Positions 25,956 through 38,853 of a DNA stretch of 64,000 nt are shown here, one piece after another. The notes under the pieces are model-generated. The model made no database searches, was not told the DNA's origin, and saw only the letters and a program-made list of their open reading frames with translations. The DNA is from Lateolabrax maculatus. Taxonomy: Eukaryota > Chordata > Actinopteri > Acropomatiformes > Lateolabracidae. The translations under genes were made by a program, and so were the position numbers. The stretch spans positions 13,121,001-13,185,000 of the forward strand of contig CM062218.1 of the NCBI GenBank assembly GCA_031216445.1, given 5' to 3'. How positions within the stretch are numbered: the first letter of the stretch is position 1; the number at the start of each line of letters is the position of its first letter.

Positions 25956-28900
25956 GTATGTACAATACATTAAAACACACATGCTTTATGGTAGGGAGAT
26001 GAGAGAATGAGAAAGAAAGTAGTTAACAAAATCGATTTAGGGAAAATGCGAGTGAGAACAGATTAAAAAGCCTAAGAAAGGTCATACAGTACAAAGTATA
26101 TACGTACAGTATAATAGAGAACTAAGATTAACATTCATGAACACAGAAAACACTTCAAAACCAGTGGTGGAAACATTTACTCAAAGACTATACTTTAAAT
26201 TTATAAAGTTTAAGGCACTACATTTGATAGGGAAATATTTGAACTCCATTACATGTATTTTTAATTTTCAGATTAAGAATCTGCATACAAAATATTGGTT
26301 TATAAAATACAATGCATTTTTATATACTAAAACAGTGGATGCACTGAACTAAAATCCAGTACATAAAGTAACCTAGCTCCAACTCGAGCAGCTACAACAG
26401 TAAAATGCTGCTAATGCAGTAATACATCAGTATTAACTATCTAATAATGTCATATAAGAAAATATCGGTCAGAGTCATTCTACTGTAGAACAAGTACTTT
26501 TACTTCTTATACTTTAAGTATATTTCGCTGACAAAACCTATTACGTATTACAGTAGTAGGCTTAGGCTGTGTAAAGGATCTGAATATTTCTTCCACCACT
26601 GTTCAAAAATAATTTCTCTGGGCATGCCTAAACAGATACACACGATCATGTCTAATTAACAACCGCCCCCTGTGGACAGACTGGCTTGTGTTTTCCTTTC
26701 TGATCTCAGTCTTGAGAGCGTGCGTGCGTGCGTGTGTGGAGCAACCAGAAAATAAGTGTATTTATGAAGCACTGTGAAACACATGCCAAACTTACAATGA
26801 ACCCGAGCTTCTTGTAGTCGCGGGTGTACATGGACTTGCGTTTCTCAATGCTGCCACTGTTGTTGGGCTCACACTCCACGTCAAAGGCAATTCTCCGCAG
26901 CTCAAAGATGATGTCCCTCTGAGCCTGTGACACGCAGAGAAGAATATTAAAGAGCTGCTCATAAATCCATCTGTCTTTTCTTCTATTCACCATTTTATAA
27001 TTTAAGAATGTTTCAGCCTCATCTCCGCTGTCTGGGGTCTTGCAGTGCCCAAGGCAATCTGGCCAACAGCCATGTCTCTCTACTGTTTTTATTACTTGGC
27101 CAACCTAAAATAACTGGTTTTTGAAACCTGGCCAGATCAGGCCCAAACTGCCCAAGCTGCTGAATAAAAGATTAATGATTGTTTACTCCGGGCAGCTACA
27201 TCATGCTCGGCTGTCCTTGTGGAGGATTCCTCTATGACATGTAGCCCTGTTCTTTTTCCTGACAAGGGATTCTTCTTTGCACTCTTGCGTGGTCTGAGGT
27301 TACTTGTACAATGTAGACTACAGTTAGACTGGGATGCTCTGGCTGCTGGCTTCCATCTTGCTAACATCTATTTTTAAAAGACATGACTGGTGATATTCTA
27401 TATTTTTCTTACTGTTAACAAAAAAAAAAAACAACAACAATGAATTAATCCTGCTAACAAGTATTGTCTGTGTATTTAAAGCGTATTCCTCTGTGCCATA
27501 GAGCTCCATTGTTGTCCAAATCCACACCGGAAACACAAAATCAATCTGCTGCTGAAAATAATCCCCAACAAATACACAATTACCTCCTTTTGACTGTTAT
27601 TTGCTCAAAACTACAGTGACCAGCTGTTTTAGGAAATGACTCAGCTATTTAAAAATGAAACTCTATATTTGTGACCTGTTTAGAGAGATGAACATAGAAT
27701 ATCACCAGCCTCATCCTTTAAATTGTTACACACCACATTACTTCCTTTTGTCATGTGATTGTTTGCTAATTGAGTAGATCAGGATAGCTTTCTTTGTAAA
27801 TCTCTGTAAAACATGTCTGCAATAACGTGATAAAGTGATATGCTGCTATGCTGATAAACTACCTCTTTCAAATAAGCTACATGGAGAAAACGAATACAAT
27901 CATTTTTACTGTTCTTCTTTTGCTATATGTTGCAGGATATTTTGATATACTTTAAGTTTGTTTAGGTTGTGAAGTTCTTTGTGTATTTACTGAAATACAA
28001 ACTCTAATACTACCACTAGTGACTCTAACAAATCGGTGTTTATCAATTGTTTTAAAATGCTTTGAAGATAATGGTGTCATCTCCTTTCCCTTTTTAGCAT
28101 CTACCCATTTGGCTACCCCTTCATCCACGAATCCCTCCGTTCACAGTTTGAAGAATCCCCCGTTCACCTGGTCCTGCGGATCCATCTTGGTCATCATACG
28201 GTCCTCCAGCAGGTTGAAGGTGAGCACCTGCAGCACATACAGCTGGTGGGCCATCTCATCGTTAATCGGTGTGGGGCTCCGGATCACGTTCTGCATGGTG
28301 TGGAGGACAAACAGAGGAGGAAGAGAAGGAGGGTGGCAGAAGAGCAGGGGAGAGTCGGAAGGAGAAGGGAGTGAAGGAGAGAGGATGGGTTTTGGGGTCA
28401 GAAAGATGAGACATGGTTTTTCGTAGGAACACAATACGACATAGCAAAGGAGAATAAGAGGATTTCAGAGTGAATGAGGAGGATTAGAAAGCATAAGTCA
28501 GATGAGGGAATAGGAGAGGGAGAAATTAGATTCAAGACAAGTGAGAGGATGAAAGAAAGAAAGGGGAACAGGTGTGAGAAAGTAAGTACAGTAGATAATA
28601 ACCAACGATTTGAGACAGAAGTGGCAGGTGTCACATTCCTTTTTGATATCGCTCTGGTGCAAAGGCATAAACCCGAAACAGAAATAAAGACAGACAAAGA
28701 GAGACATAGAAAGACACACAGAGACAGAAGGATACACTCGAGAGATAAAGAGGAGAAGTGCATAGTTAGACTTACACTCAGAATGATGGAGCGCAGCTGT
28801 TTCTGGGCAAGAATATGGGCCATCTCCTATAGAGGGAGAAAGAAAAAGAGATACAAGGAAAGACATTAAGAAAAAACTGAGTGAGAAGATAAAGATGACA

Positions 28901-29416
28901 CACAAAAATATACCAACAAAAGAAATAATGTTTTAAGGGTTTTCTATGTTATGAGGAGTGAATGCGGGAAAAATAAACCAAAACTGCCATGGCACACTGC
29001 CAGGGAAGCAGTCACAGGCTGTGAAAAATAAGAAAGCCATCCCAAAAAAGAACTTAATCTTAAAAAGGGATACTAAATGCACTTACTGATGCCTTCTACA
29101 GTGCAAACTACAAAGTGTGCTAATCAAGGGTGCACTTACTGTCAGGGGACAATTTAGGATGTCCACAATGTGCTCATCAAACTACCATATCGTGTGCAGT
29201 GAGGAAACAAAGTCAGAGACAGAGAGACAGAGAAGGTGAGTGAGTGAATGTAGAAAAAAAGAGTCCGAGAGGAGGTATAAAAAAAAATAATAGCTCTTTC
29301 AGAGGTGCAGCTTGTGGAGGGAAAGGGGGGAAGCAACGGAGTCAGCAGAATGGTAAGAGACCGGGGTATCATAATAATAGCTTTACTGATGGTTGAATCC
29401 TTACCACACTCACAGA

Positions 29417-29453
<37 letters not shown>

Positions 29454-32400
29454 CTGTCCTTTAAGACACACCGAAAACCGAGAAAGTGTCATTAGCCCCT
29501 TGCATGTTTTAAAATGTGTCATCTGTGATCCATCTGCGTATAAAGAAACCTGACATGATGAACAGGTGCGGTCCCATAACATCACATTATAAAACTGGCT
29601 CTCTGCAGAAATGTCTGCTATAAACTTGTATTACCACAAGTGACTGCACCAGAGCAAAAGGAGAAATTGTTCACTTATCACCTAAAACAACCCAATAAAG
29701 TTGTGTAAAATTGCTGCCAACCAACCACATGAACGTGATTTGAGCAGACCCATGGCCTCAGCAAAACGAGCACTGCAACATCTGAACGTGCCACAGTCTG
29801 TATGTAGTGCTGCTGTGAGGATTATTTCTGCATAGTGTGCGTTCAACTTTGTATGCTGCATAGGAGAAAAGCTGTGGGTTAGCATCATTCATTATTAATG
29901 TCACAGCACATCGCTGGACCCTATGGTACTGAAACAAGGGATCATGTGATTAACTACAGGGCCAAGCTTGACATATGAGAGAGAGAGAGAGAGAGAGATG
30001 TTTAACTGTTCAATGACAATGCTTGCTTTGAAAATATGTATAGTGTCGCGTCATGCCAATAAATCTTGGATTGGATTGAATTGAAATTGAAATTGAGACA
30101 GAGAGTGAAAGAAATAGAGATGAGTGGAGAAATGAGAGCATGGTTGAACAAAAATGTCACTTCTCAAGAGGAGGAATGGAGAGAAAGTTGAATGGAAGGG
30201 GTTGAGGGGGAAAATTAGGGGGTTTGTTGGACTTTTACACTTGCTTAAACCACTAGTGTTCGACTAGACTCTACTGTTACACTATACTGGAGATTCCACA
30301 CTATACTGTTATGAACACATGACAAATCTTAGACACAAAAATACACACAACGTATAATGTTACAGTACAAAAATGCTGATGTGATAACATGAGAGTGTAC
30401 AATGTAAAGCTCACTGCATCGTGAAAATGATATACAGTACAGTAAATGCAGTACAGTGTGATAGTGCTGTGTGTGCACACTGCAGCCTTACCTGTCTCTT
30501 CTCCTCAGGAGCTTTGAGGAAGAGAGCATTGATTACAGCAATAGTGTAAGTCTGAATGTCTTGATCAGTCCTGGAATTGAAAAATAACACAAACAATAAT
30601 ATTAACTCTACAAATAGGTAGTTCATTATTGCCTGCCCATGTGGTTCGTAATACATTTATCAGTGAAAGAAACCCTGATAGTTTCAAAAATGAATCAACA
30701 TATTTAACGTTCATACATGCAGTCTATTGATCATCTTACCCCTGAAGATGTGGGATGAGCTGTCCAATGGTGATCTCTTGTGCCACCTTGTGGTAAAGAT
30801 CCTGACTGTTGAGCACCATGGACTCCAGGATGGCCAGGGACCGCTGCAGCACTGCTGTGTCCATGGCCGACTTGTTCACATAGCCTGCGATCTGCAGGGA
30901 GGACAGAACAGGAGAGATTACGGAATCTGCAGAAAACACTGATTTAAAAGATGTAATGCTTCTAAGACACAAAAATACTAAAAGGTAATGGAGAATAGCT
31001 AAAAAAAACTTCCTTTTGGCACCTGGGAATATAAATGTAAGGTAAAGCTGCCAATCTGCGCTTGTACTTGGCTGTTGCGACTTTTTCTATGTATAGTAAC
31101 AGCTAATTATGTGTCAAAGGGAATATCTTCTACAAATGTGCATAATGCTTGTAGCATGTTCTGAAATCCGGGTTGTCTTAATAACCTGACTACTTATCTT
31201 TTAGGAGTATTTCTACATTGATATTTGTTGATATATATTCTCTAGACCAAAGCACTGTAAGAAAATGCTGTACTTCCAACCTTGTAGTTATCACAGAAGC
31301 CCTTACATTCATTATGTAAATGTTAAATCAAACATTTTCCAGCAAATATACAGTATAACAGCAGCATTATGCAGTACATGCAAGTCCATCTTAAATCCCT
31401 GTCCTGCTAAATGAGAAACTTTCTAGGCTGACCTTCTTGATGAAGGCCACAGAGAAAATGTCCCAGGAGACTATGCTGTGGTCCATCAGCTCCACGAAGG
31501 CCGTCAGAGTGAAGGACAGCAGGTCGCCAAAACTACAAGACAACACACACACACAGACACACAGAGACCATAGGAAACTTCTCTCCAGCAGATGGCTTGG
31601 ACCAGTGTATAGCTGCAAAGCCCAGATGGCTTGAAACATAACAAGGAATGAGCGATCAGCAGAGACAGAGAGAGGGGTGGCAAAGAGGAGGAGAGGGGAC
31701 AGAAGAAAAATAAGTTTGACGCTGCAACCAGGCTTGCTGAATAAAGACAGAAAAACAGAGACAGACAGATAAATGGGACAAAGGTTTGCGATGCAGCGCA
31801 GACAGACTGGCCTTCAAGAAGCAGCAGGGGCTGTCAGAAGGCCAGCAGGAGCCGGGCAGCACAGTACGGTTTTCAAATCAGGACCAGAAAGCTCCATAAT
31901 AGAGTGAAGTCATGCAGTTACACAAATATCAGGAGAAATAAATCACTCTACAAGAGTCACAGGAGGCCAAAGCAGGGAACACATTAAACAGCTGTTATCC
32001 AAGGTATATTACTGTTGGAGGTACTTTTTTTTATGTTTTAAATCATAATCAAATGTTTAAGTTTTAACCTGCACATTACTCATGGTAGAATACACAGTTT
32101 GAAGTTATTTCTGCTATTTTGTGTAACAAAACTGTTCAGTAAGCTTTAAGCTTTCAGACGTTTTATGGCCAAACCAATAGATTGTACAATACTGACATCT
32201 ATTGCTTAAGACAAGAATTGCAGAGCCACACTACACTGAAGCTTTACTTTCTACTTTATGCACCATTTATGATATTACCATTCTAGTTGTATCAAAGTGA
32301 CAAGAACATATACAGACCTATTGTGCTATACAACCATGACAAAAATCTTTACAGCAAAAATGTTGATCTTGTTGTATCTTAAAATCAAAACTTTTATTGA

Positions 32401-34529
32401 GAATAAATAATGATCTGTTAATGCACTTTCATAGTGAATTTTGAACATGATAAGAGTGGCTTTCACCATCAAATCCAGCAAAGAAAATCAAAATGATAAG
32501 AAACTGGAGATATGGGCTTTCAGGACACAAATATCCCTACATGGACAGTAGATCAACAGAGAGCATCATGGGTCAGTGTTGCTGCATGGTAAGTGATTAG
32601 TGAACAGTCAAATGACAATTAGTAACTCACAGCTGAAGGACGAAAAGGCTTTTGCAGATGGTACTGGGCATTTAGATGAAATACTGCAGTTAACTACACA
32701 AAGCTACATTAAATCGTAGAATACTGACATTAGAGGATAGATTATTTAAGGCAGATAGAGTAAAGGAAACCTTGTTGATGGATGGATGATGTTCCTGTGG
32801 TGATAGAGGCTACTGGCTAATAATGTTGAAAAGAAAGTACGGTAAGAAAAGTAACTGAATTGCTGGCTCACAGCGAGCCCACAGACAATCCCCTCACCCT
32901 GGGCAGCACCACTTTATAAAGAACACCAAGATTTAATTCAGGGTGAGCACTAAATTGTACTAGAAGTAGTAATAAATGTAGCTGTACTAAACATTTAATT
33001 GAAAAAAAATCCATTGGTTTAAATAGATTTTTTATTTCGTTGGGTTTTTAGAAACAAATCTTGGCCTTCTTTCAGTCTGTGTTGAAGAATTAGTAAGTCG
33101 TTTGAGTCTGTTGCCCAAAACCACATGCAAAAAATTAAAGTGCGACACTGATTTCGAAAATGGAAGCCTGTAAGTGCTTGTGTTATACATGTATATAATT
33201 TCCCATAAGGCACCGGGGACAGAGTCTTAATCATGCAGACTCTGCCAGCAGGTTAAGGAAGAGCACAGAGCCAATGACGAAACCCGGCCGGGGGGGAAAG
33301 GGGCTTACCAGGGCTTCATAATCTTCTGTAGTTTCTGATAGCGCCTGCAAAGATTTAAGAAACTTTGGTGTCAAAGGTGGGAAACAAACAACCAAACCTT
33401 TAAGTCTCAGCCAGCACAGAGGAGGGAACAACAAACATCACAATCTGGTGACAAGTTAATGCGTAAATGTCCCGGGAAAGAAGAGACCAGACTCCAATCT
33501 ATTACACATCATAACAATAATTTCTTATTGCACACATTCAGACACAAGCAAATAGAAATAAACATCAATATTCCTTTTGAACATAAACCATACACTGACT
33601 TATAGTACACACCTTTAACCAGTAGGCCTACTCACACATTAAAAGCATGCCAAGCAGAAACAGTTGAAAAAGCAGTTTGCTGCTAACCTTACTGTCACAC
33701 AGCAAGCTTGAGTAGCTTGAGTAGAGATGAAAATGCACAGAAATGATCAAACAACACATATAACAAGAAAAGACAGAGAACACACCTCAAATATCTTGAG
33801 TGACAGGTGCACTGGGAAAGAACCCTCTACTTTGTTTACCTGCATGTGCTGTAACCAGTATAAAATGTATGCTGCATATCCTAATATGGTCATATATATT
33901 GTATTATAGATGAAATCCTGCAGCAATTAAATTTTACACAAATGAAGAAACCATGGGATTAACAAAGATAAAACTAGCTTAGCTGAAAAATGTCATTAAA
34001 AAAAACTCAAACAGTGGTGTTTCTTTGTCAAAATTACATTCACCTCCATTGTATTGGTGTGGCAGCAGAACTCTCAGAGACAGATATCTCAAAACCTTGG
34101 CAAATACAATCACAACTGTCCGCATGGCAGGATATCACAAGAGCTTAAGTGAGACAATTTGCTTTTTTATTTGGGTGAACTTACCCCTTAAAACAACAAC
34201 TAAAATCCCTCTTCCCATCGTTTTTAAATGTAATAAGACTTTTTTATACGCTGGTTGAAGTTGCACTGTGCATTCTGAAAAGGTACTGTGTCAGATCACA
34301 TTAAGAATCAGTTGTTCCATGTTCTCGGCAGTAGAGGGCGGTATCTGCCTTTGACTTGGGGAGCTTGAGTAGGCCACATCAGCAGCCAGCCAACTGATTT
34401 CCACATGAATACAGTACAACATCTCTGGCAGAAGCATTAAACCTCAGCACTGCTCTGCCCTCGAGAGTCTCCAGCACTGAGCCTCTTGAATAATTACAGT
34501 TCACCAAGTTGGTTGGCAAGCACACTAAT

Positions 34530-34588
<59 letters not shown>

Positions 34589-35342
34589 AGACACTGATAC
34601 CTATCTGTGTGTTTCATAAGCTCCTTCTGTTGAGATGGAAATGCAGCAGAACCACTCGCCCTCTGTCTCGCTTACACAAACGCATGCAGAAGCCACTTTT
34701 TAACTCTCCAGTACTGAATAAGTGATGTGATGGTAATTTACATAAAAACATATGAAATGAAAAAGCCAGAAGCAGAGTGGAGTCAACATCAGCTCAGCTA
34801 GGATGACTCCTTGCAGTAAGATCAAACAGGGTCAAATATTTGCTAATTTGAACACTGTTTGCAAAAGAAGAAGAGGCTTTTATGTCAAATAGTAAAAGTG
34901 AAATGATAGAGGCGCTGCAGTCTTATACCTAGAAAAAGGGGATCATTAAGCTGTTTCTACTGAGGAGAAGACATTAATATATATATCTGACCGGAATTTG
35001 ACCTTTTATGTACATACAAAACAATCAGGAGCCGTAGTAAGAGCATATCTGACCTTGTGTGAGTGTGCGTTTACAGCATGACTGTGTCTAAGCCAACTCC
35101 TTATGTAAGCAAACAATTCTTCAATCTATTTTTTCTCTCGCTGGGTAAAAGGGATGAAAAATGAGAGTTGCATGAGGCAGAAAACGAGAGTGTCCCGGAC
35201 GGCTGGCTGCTGCTGCTGCTGCCCTCCCTGCCAGTTTGCAACGCACTCTATGTCTGCTTGTGTGCATGTGTGTGCACGTTTGCACTCCAACTGTAACTTT
35301 CCTCTGGCCAGAGTCTTGCACTCACACAGTATGCTACCGGCG

Positions 35343-35403
<61 letters not shown>

Positions 35404-38400
35404 CTCTCCCACTGGCATCACGGCTGAGAAATTCCACCTCAGCGAAAAACGTCCTCGCTTTAACCTTCAGTTGAGATGGTCTCCAGGGCCCTCCAGTCCC
35501 AACACACAGGCACACGGTGAGTTTTTGGATCTGCTGAACAGTCAGTAACCATGCAGAACTTTTTTCTCAGTTGTGTGTAATATCACTACCATGGTCAACA
35601 AATGCGAACAGGAGCCCCCTGGGCATATTCTTCACAAGCCAGTTCTTCTCTTCGCAGTAACACACTTGGAAGACACCTTTACATTGTGCTGTGGGCTTAC
35701 GGCCTTACTGCAGTTAGTCTCTGAAGTTATGTCTTAGGCATGACTGGAACTGATGTGGACCTCCCCAAAAATGAAACCGTGCATCTACATAGATACTGCA
35801 TAGTGACAGAAAGAACTGATCAGAATAGAGAGCACTTGGTTGAACTTAACCAATCAGAATACACAGTGCAACTCCAAAGACCCCCTGGGTTTCTCAGTGA
35901 CAGACCTGTGTGGGTGGGATACAAATTAAATACTTGAAATGAAACAGCATTATGGTTTTATTTGAATTTGACCTAAGAAAAAGTTTTTGTTAAAGATTTT
36001 GGTTGGATCAGACTATATCAAATATCAAACCCACATATATCAAACATCATGAGCTGAGTATAGGAAATGACTGGAAATGTATATTCTTTCAATATGCCAC
36101 TGTTCCCTATCTTCCCTATCAAATGAATGAGAAATTGTTTGAGGGGAGGAAAAGACTGCAGCAACAGAGGAAACCCAAAACGGCAAAAGAGATGGACAGA
36201 CAATTGACTTACTCAGTCCCACTCTCCACCATCTGAGTGAGCAGGGAGATGCCGTCCAGGTTGATGAACTCTTGGGCGAAGGTGATGTCCCGGGATGCAT
36301 TTGCCAAGTCCTTCAGGGCTTCCAGCTTGGCATCCATGCTGGACGACTGGATCCGTTCATGAAGCTGGACCGCAGTCTGGTACTAGAGTGTAGGAGGAAA
36401 ATGCATTGGTGTCAGAGGGCAAAAAGACACACATACTTTATGTATATGAGAGATATAAAAAGGCATTGGGATGATAAAAAATAATAACAGTTTTCTCTCT
36501 GTGCATCCACAATGATCCCAGTGTTCTTATGTACTTACAGGAGAGGTGGTCAAGCGCAGGATTGAACCGTTCTTAATGTCATTACGATTCTGTGGAGATT
36601 TACAAAGATAAGAGCAGACGTTAGTGAGCCCATGAGACATATTTTTACCTTGGATACTGCTGCCTGGAGTTAAAAGCAGATAAGCAAACCTTTTCTGTGA
36701 TGTAGAAATTTGTTGCATCAGCAATCTGCAGAGCAAAGTTTTCAGGGTTCCCCAAGGACCACCTAGAAGCCATTCGACAGAGAGCAGAAAAAAAACATTG
36801 CATAATTGGTATTTTAAGTGGAGAACATCTTATGTAAAATATAGCTAATAGGATTTAAGTGTAGAGATAGAGCGTTTGCAAGAAGCCCTTGTAAAATTAT
36901 TTTCAAATCCAAAAGGTATGCATTTGTCACACACAAAAAACCAATGACCAGACTTACCCCTCGCACACTTCTTTAATGATGGCTGAGAGAGGCTTTTTCT
37001 GTGGAGAAAGGCAAAACTACAGTTAGTCCACAGTCCAAGCTTGAGTTCCTAAAACAATAGTCAACTCAGAGTGAGCTGCAATTATTTTACATTACAGAAC
37101 TGGCACAATGATAGGCTTCACAAGCCTGTGTTTAACTATCCGACTGCTGATGTGGAGTCACTTACCATGTCTGTCGCACTATTTCATTCACTATCATTGT
37201 ATGTGAAACTGCATTCAGATCAGCAGGTATTCACAAATATCTGATAAAAAGAATACTCAAGCACAAGCCTAAGAAATCTGATCTAGCATTAAATGCCAAC
37301 TTTTGATACTTGACACTAAAAAGGTGCAGTCAGCGATATGAATCCAATGCACTTTTTTTTTTTATCAAATTCAGAGAATATCTCCTCACGGTCTGCTAGC
37401 TGTCTGTTCTATGTGTGTGCTGAAAAAATATACTGTTTATATATCACTAAACAAAACTCCATTTACTTTTGATACTTAAGTGAATCTTGCTGAAAACACT
37501 TCTCTACTTTTATTTGAGTGACACTTACAATACAATAATTCCAATACAAGTAAATGTCCTGTATTCAAAAGGGGCACTCTACTCATGTTACATGTTACGT
37601 TCAGTTTACTCATTACAAGAAGTAACCAGCCTGCGAAATCAGTTGTAAAATGTCGTCTGAGCTTCCTAAATTTTGAAAAGATAACCATGAGGATGTCATC
37701 AGGGTTACCTCAGTGTGGGACTGCATTATTATTCTTTTATCAGATATATCCTGATCTTAATCAAGAAACCTGTCTAACCTTTGATTGTATTTTATTTAGG
37801 CAAAGCTCCTTATTTAGATGTTTGGCATGTTTTGTTAAATGAAAAACGGGTTAAAATATCATTTTATATATAAAAACAGTATTATTTTGGTGTCTGTACC
37901 CAAACTTGGGGGTGTGAAGTTTGAAAGAAGTGAATATTTACGAGGCAGGGAGGCTCTAATGAAAGGCTACTCCAATTCTGACCATTGTTTTTTTGTCTTC
38001 TGTGAGTCTCCCAACTTTATAAAGGTGCAACGCTCAAACACTAGTGTACCCATTTAAAAACTGCAGTATAGCTACTTTAACACAAGTAAAATATGTGAAT
38101 ATATCGATATATCCACCAGTGGATGTTAAGAGCCAAGAGAGTGTTTTAAGGAAGGTCAATGGTTTCTTATCCCCGCCGTGCCAAACAATCTTTTCAGACA
38201 TACAGGCATGAAACATGTGAACAAAATCACACAGTTATAACTATGCACACACAAATACACACCCAGCCGTTAGGAGTCACAATGTACGGAGCATTGTGGA
38301 TGTTTGATTGTATTGTTGCTTCGTTGGGGTTTACCCTGAGCAGCGAGAGAGACTGCTTCAAAGAGCACAAGCTGTAGTGAAGATAATGGTGGCAGGACGG

Positions 38401-38794
38401 TGTGCATATATGACAGGCCCGGGAAAGAAAGGCAGAGTGGTGAGAGAAGAAGAGGGGTGGGCTGTTAAGTGAACCAAAGGGAGGACAGAAGATAAAAAAG
38501 TGAGAAATAAGCAAATTGAATAAGATGAAGGGAAAACAACAGCAAACACAGGAAGGGGAAGATTGGATGATGATAGTGAGAGAGCATGAGAGCGGCTGAG
38601 AGGAAGAGGGATTGGAGGAAAATGAAGAGCAGGCAAAATACATATGGGGGATGAGGCGAAAAATATAAGTAATGACTGCCAGTCATTATTAACTTAATAC
38701 CTGCTTGTTCACCACTGCTGTCATTGTCAGGCTTTCTAGGACTTACAGTATGCTGCCAGACTACAGTGAGAAGCGCGCGCACACACACACACGC

Positions 38795-38853
<59 letters not shown>

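Larger units (their letters stand above)
24744..26795 (-). other. elmo1: elmo1 intron, 2.1 kb
   Basis: Contains a TG array (25630-25662), a CT/CA compound array (25911-25953) and a complete hAT-like element (26162-26601), followed by GCGTGCGTGCGTG near the 3' splice side. No exon is seen. Confidence 0.9.
28291..30491 (-). other. elmo1: elmo1 introns flanking coding exon 10 (0.5 and 1.7 kb)
   Basis: Positions 28310-28770 are strongly purine-rich on the plus strand (pyrimidine-rich in the transcript). A CA array lies at 29417-29452, a GA array at 29980-29998, and a possible retroelement tail at 30050-30100. The only exon inside is coding exon 10. Confidence 0.85.
33345..36212 (-). other. elmo1: elmo1 intron, 2.9 kb
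   Basis: Holds a CTCF-like site at 34328-34342, a TG array at 34532-34587 and a CA array at 35351-35400 preceded by CGCGCGC. No exon is recognised. Confidence 0.9.

Noticed and set aside
26660..26680. CCGCCCCCTGTGG as a second CTCF site
   Set aside because: It lacks one base of the core spacing compared with the consensus, so it is weaker than the 34.3-kb site.
28019..28426. Plus-strand frame of 135 codons near 28.2 kb
   Set aside because: It is the antisense of elmo1 coding exon 11 extended into a purine tract.
37440..38110. Possible second hAT-like copy (CTTTAACACAAGTAAAATAT near 38080 recalls subterminal sequence)
   Set aside because: Terminal repeats and target duplication could not be found; similarity is too weak.
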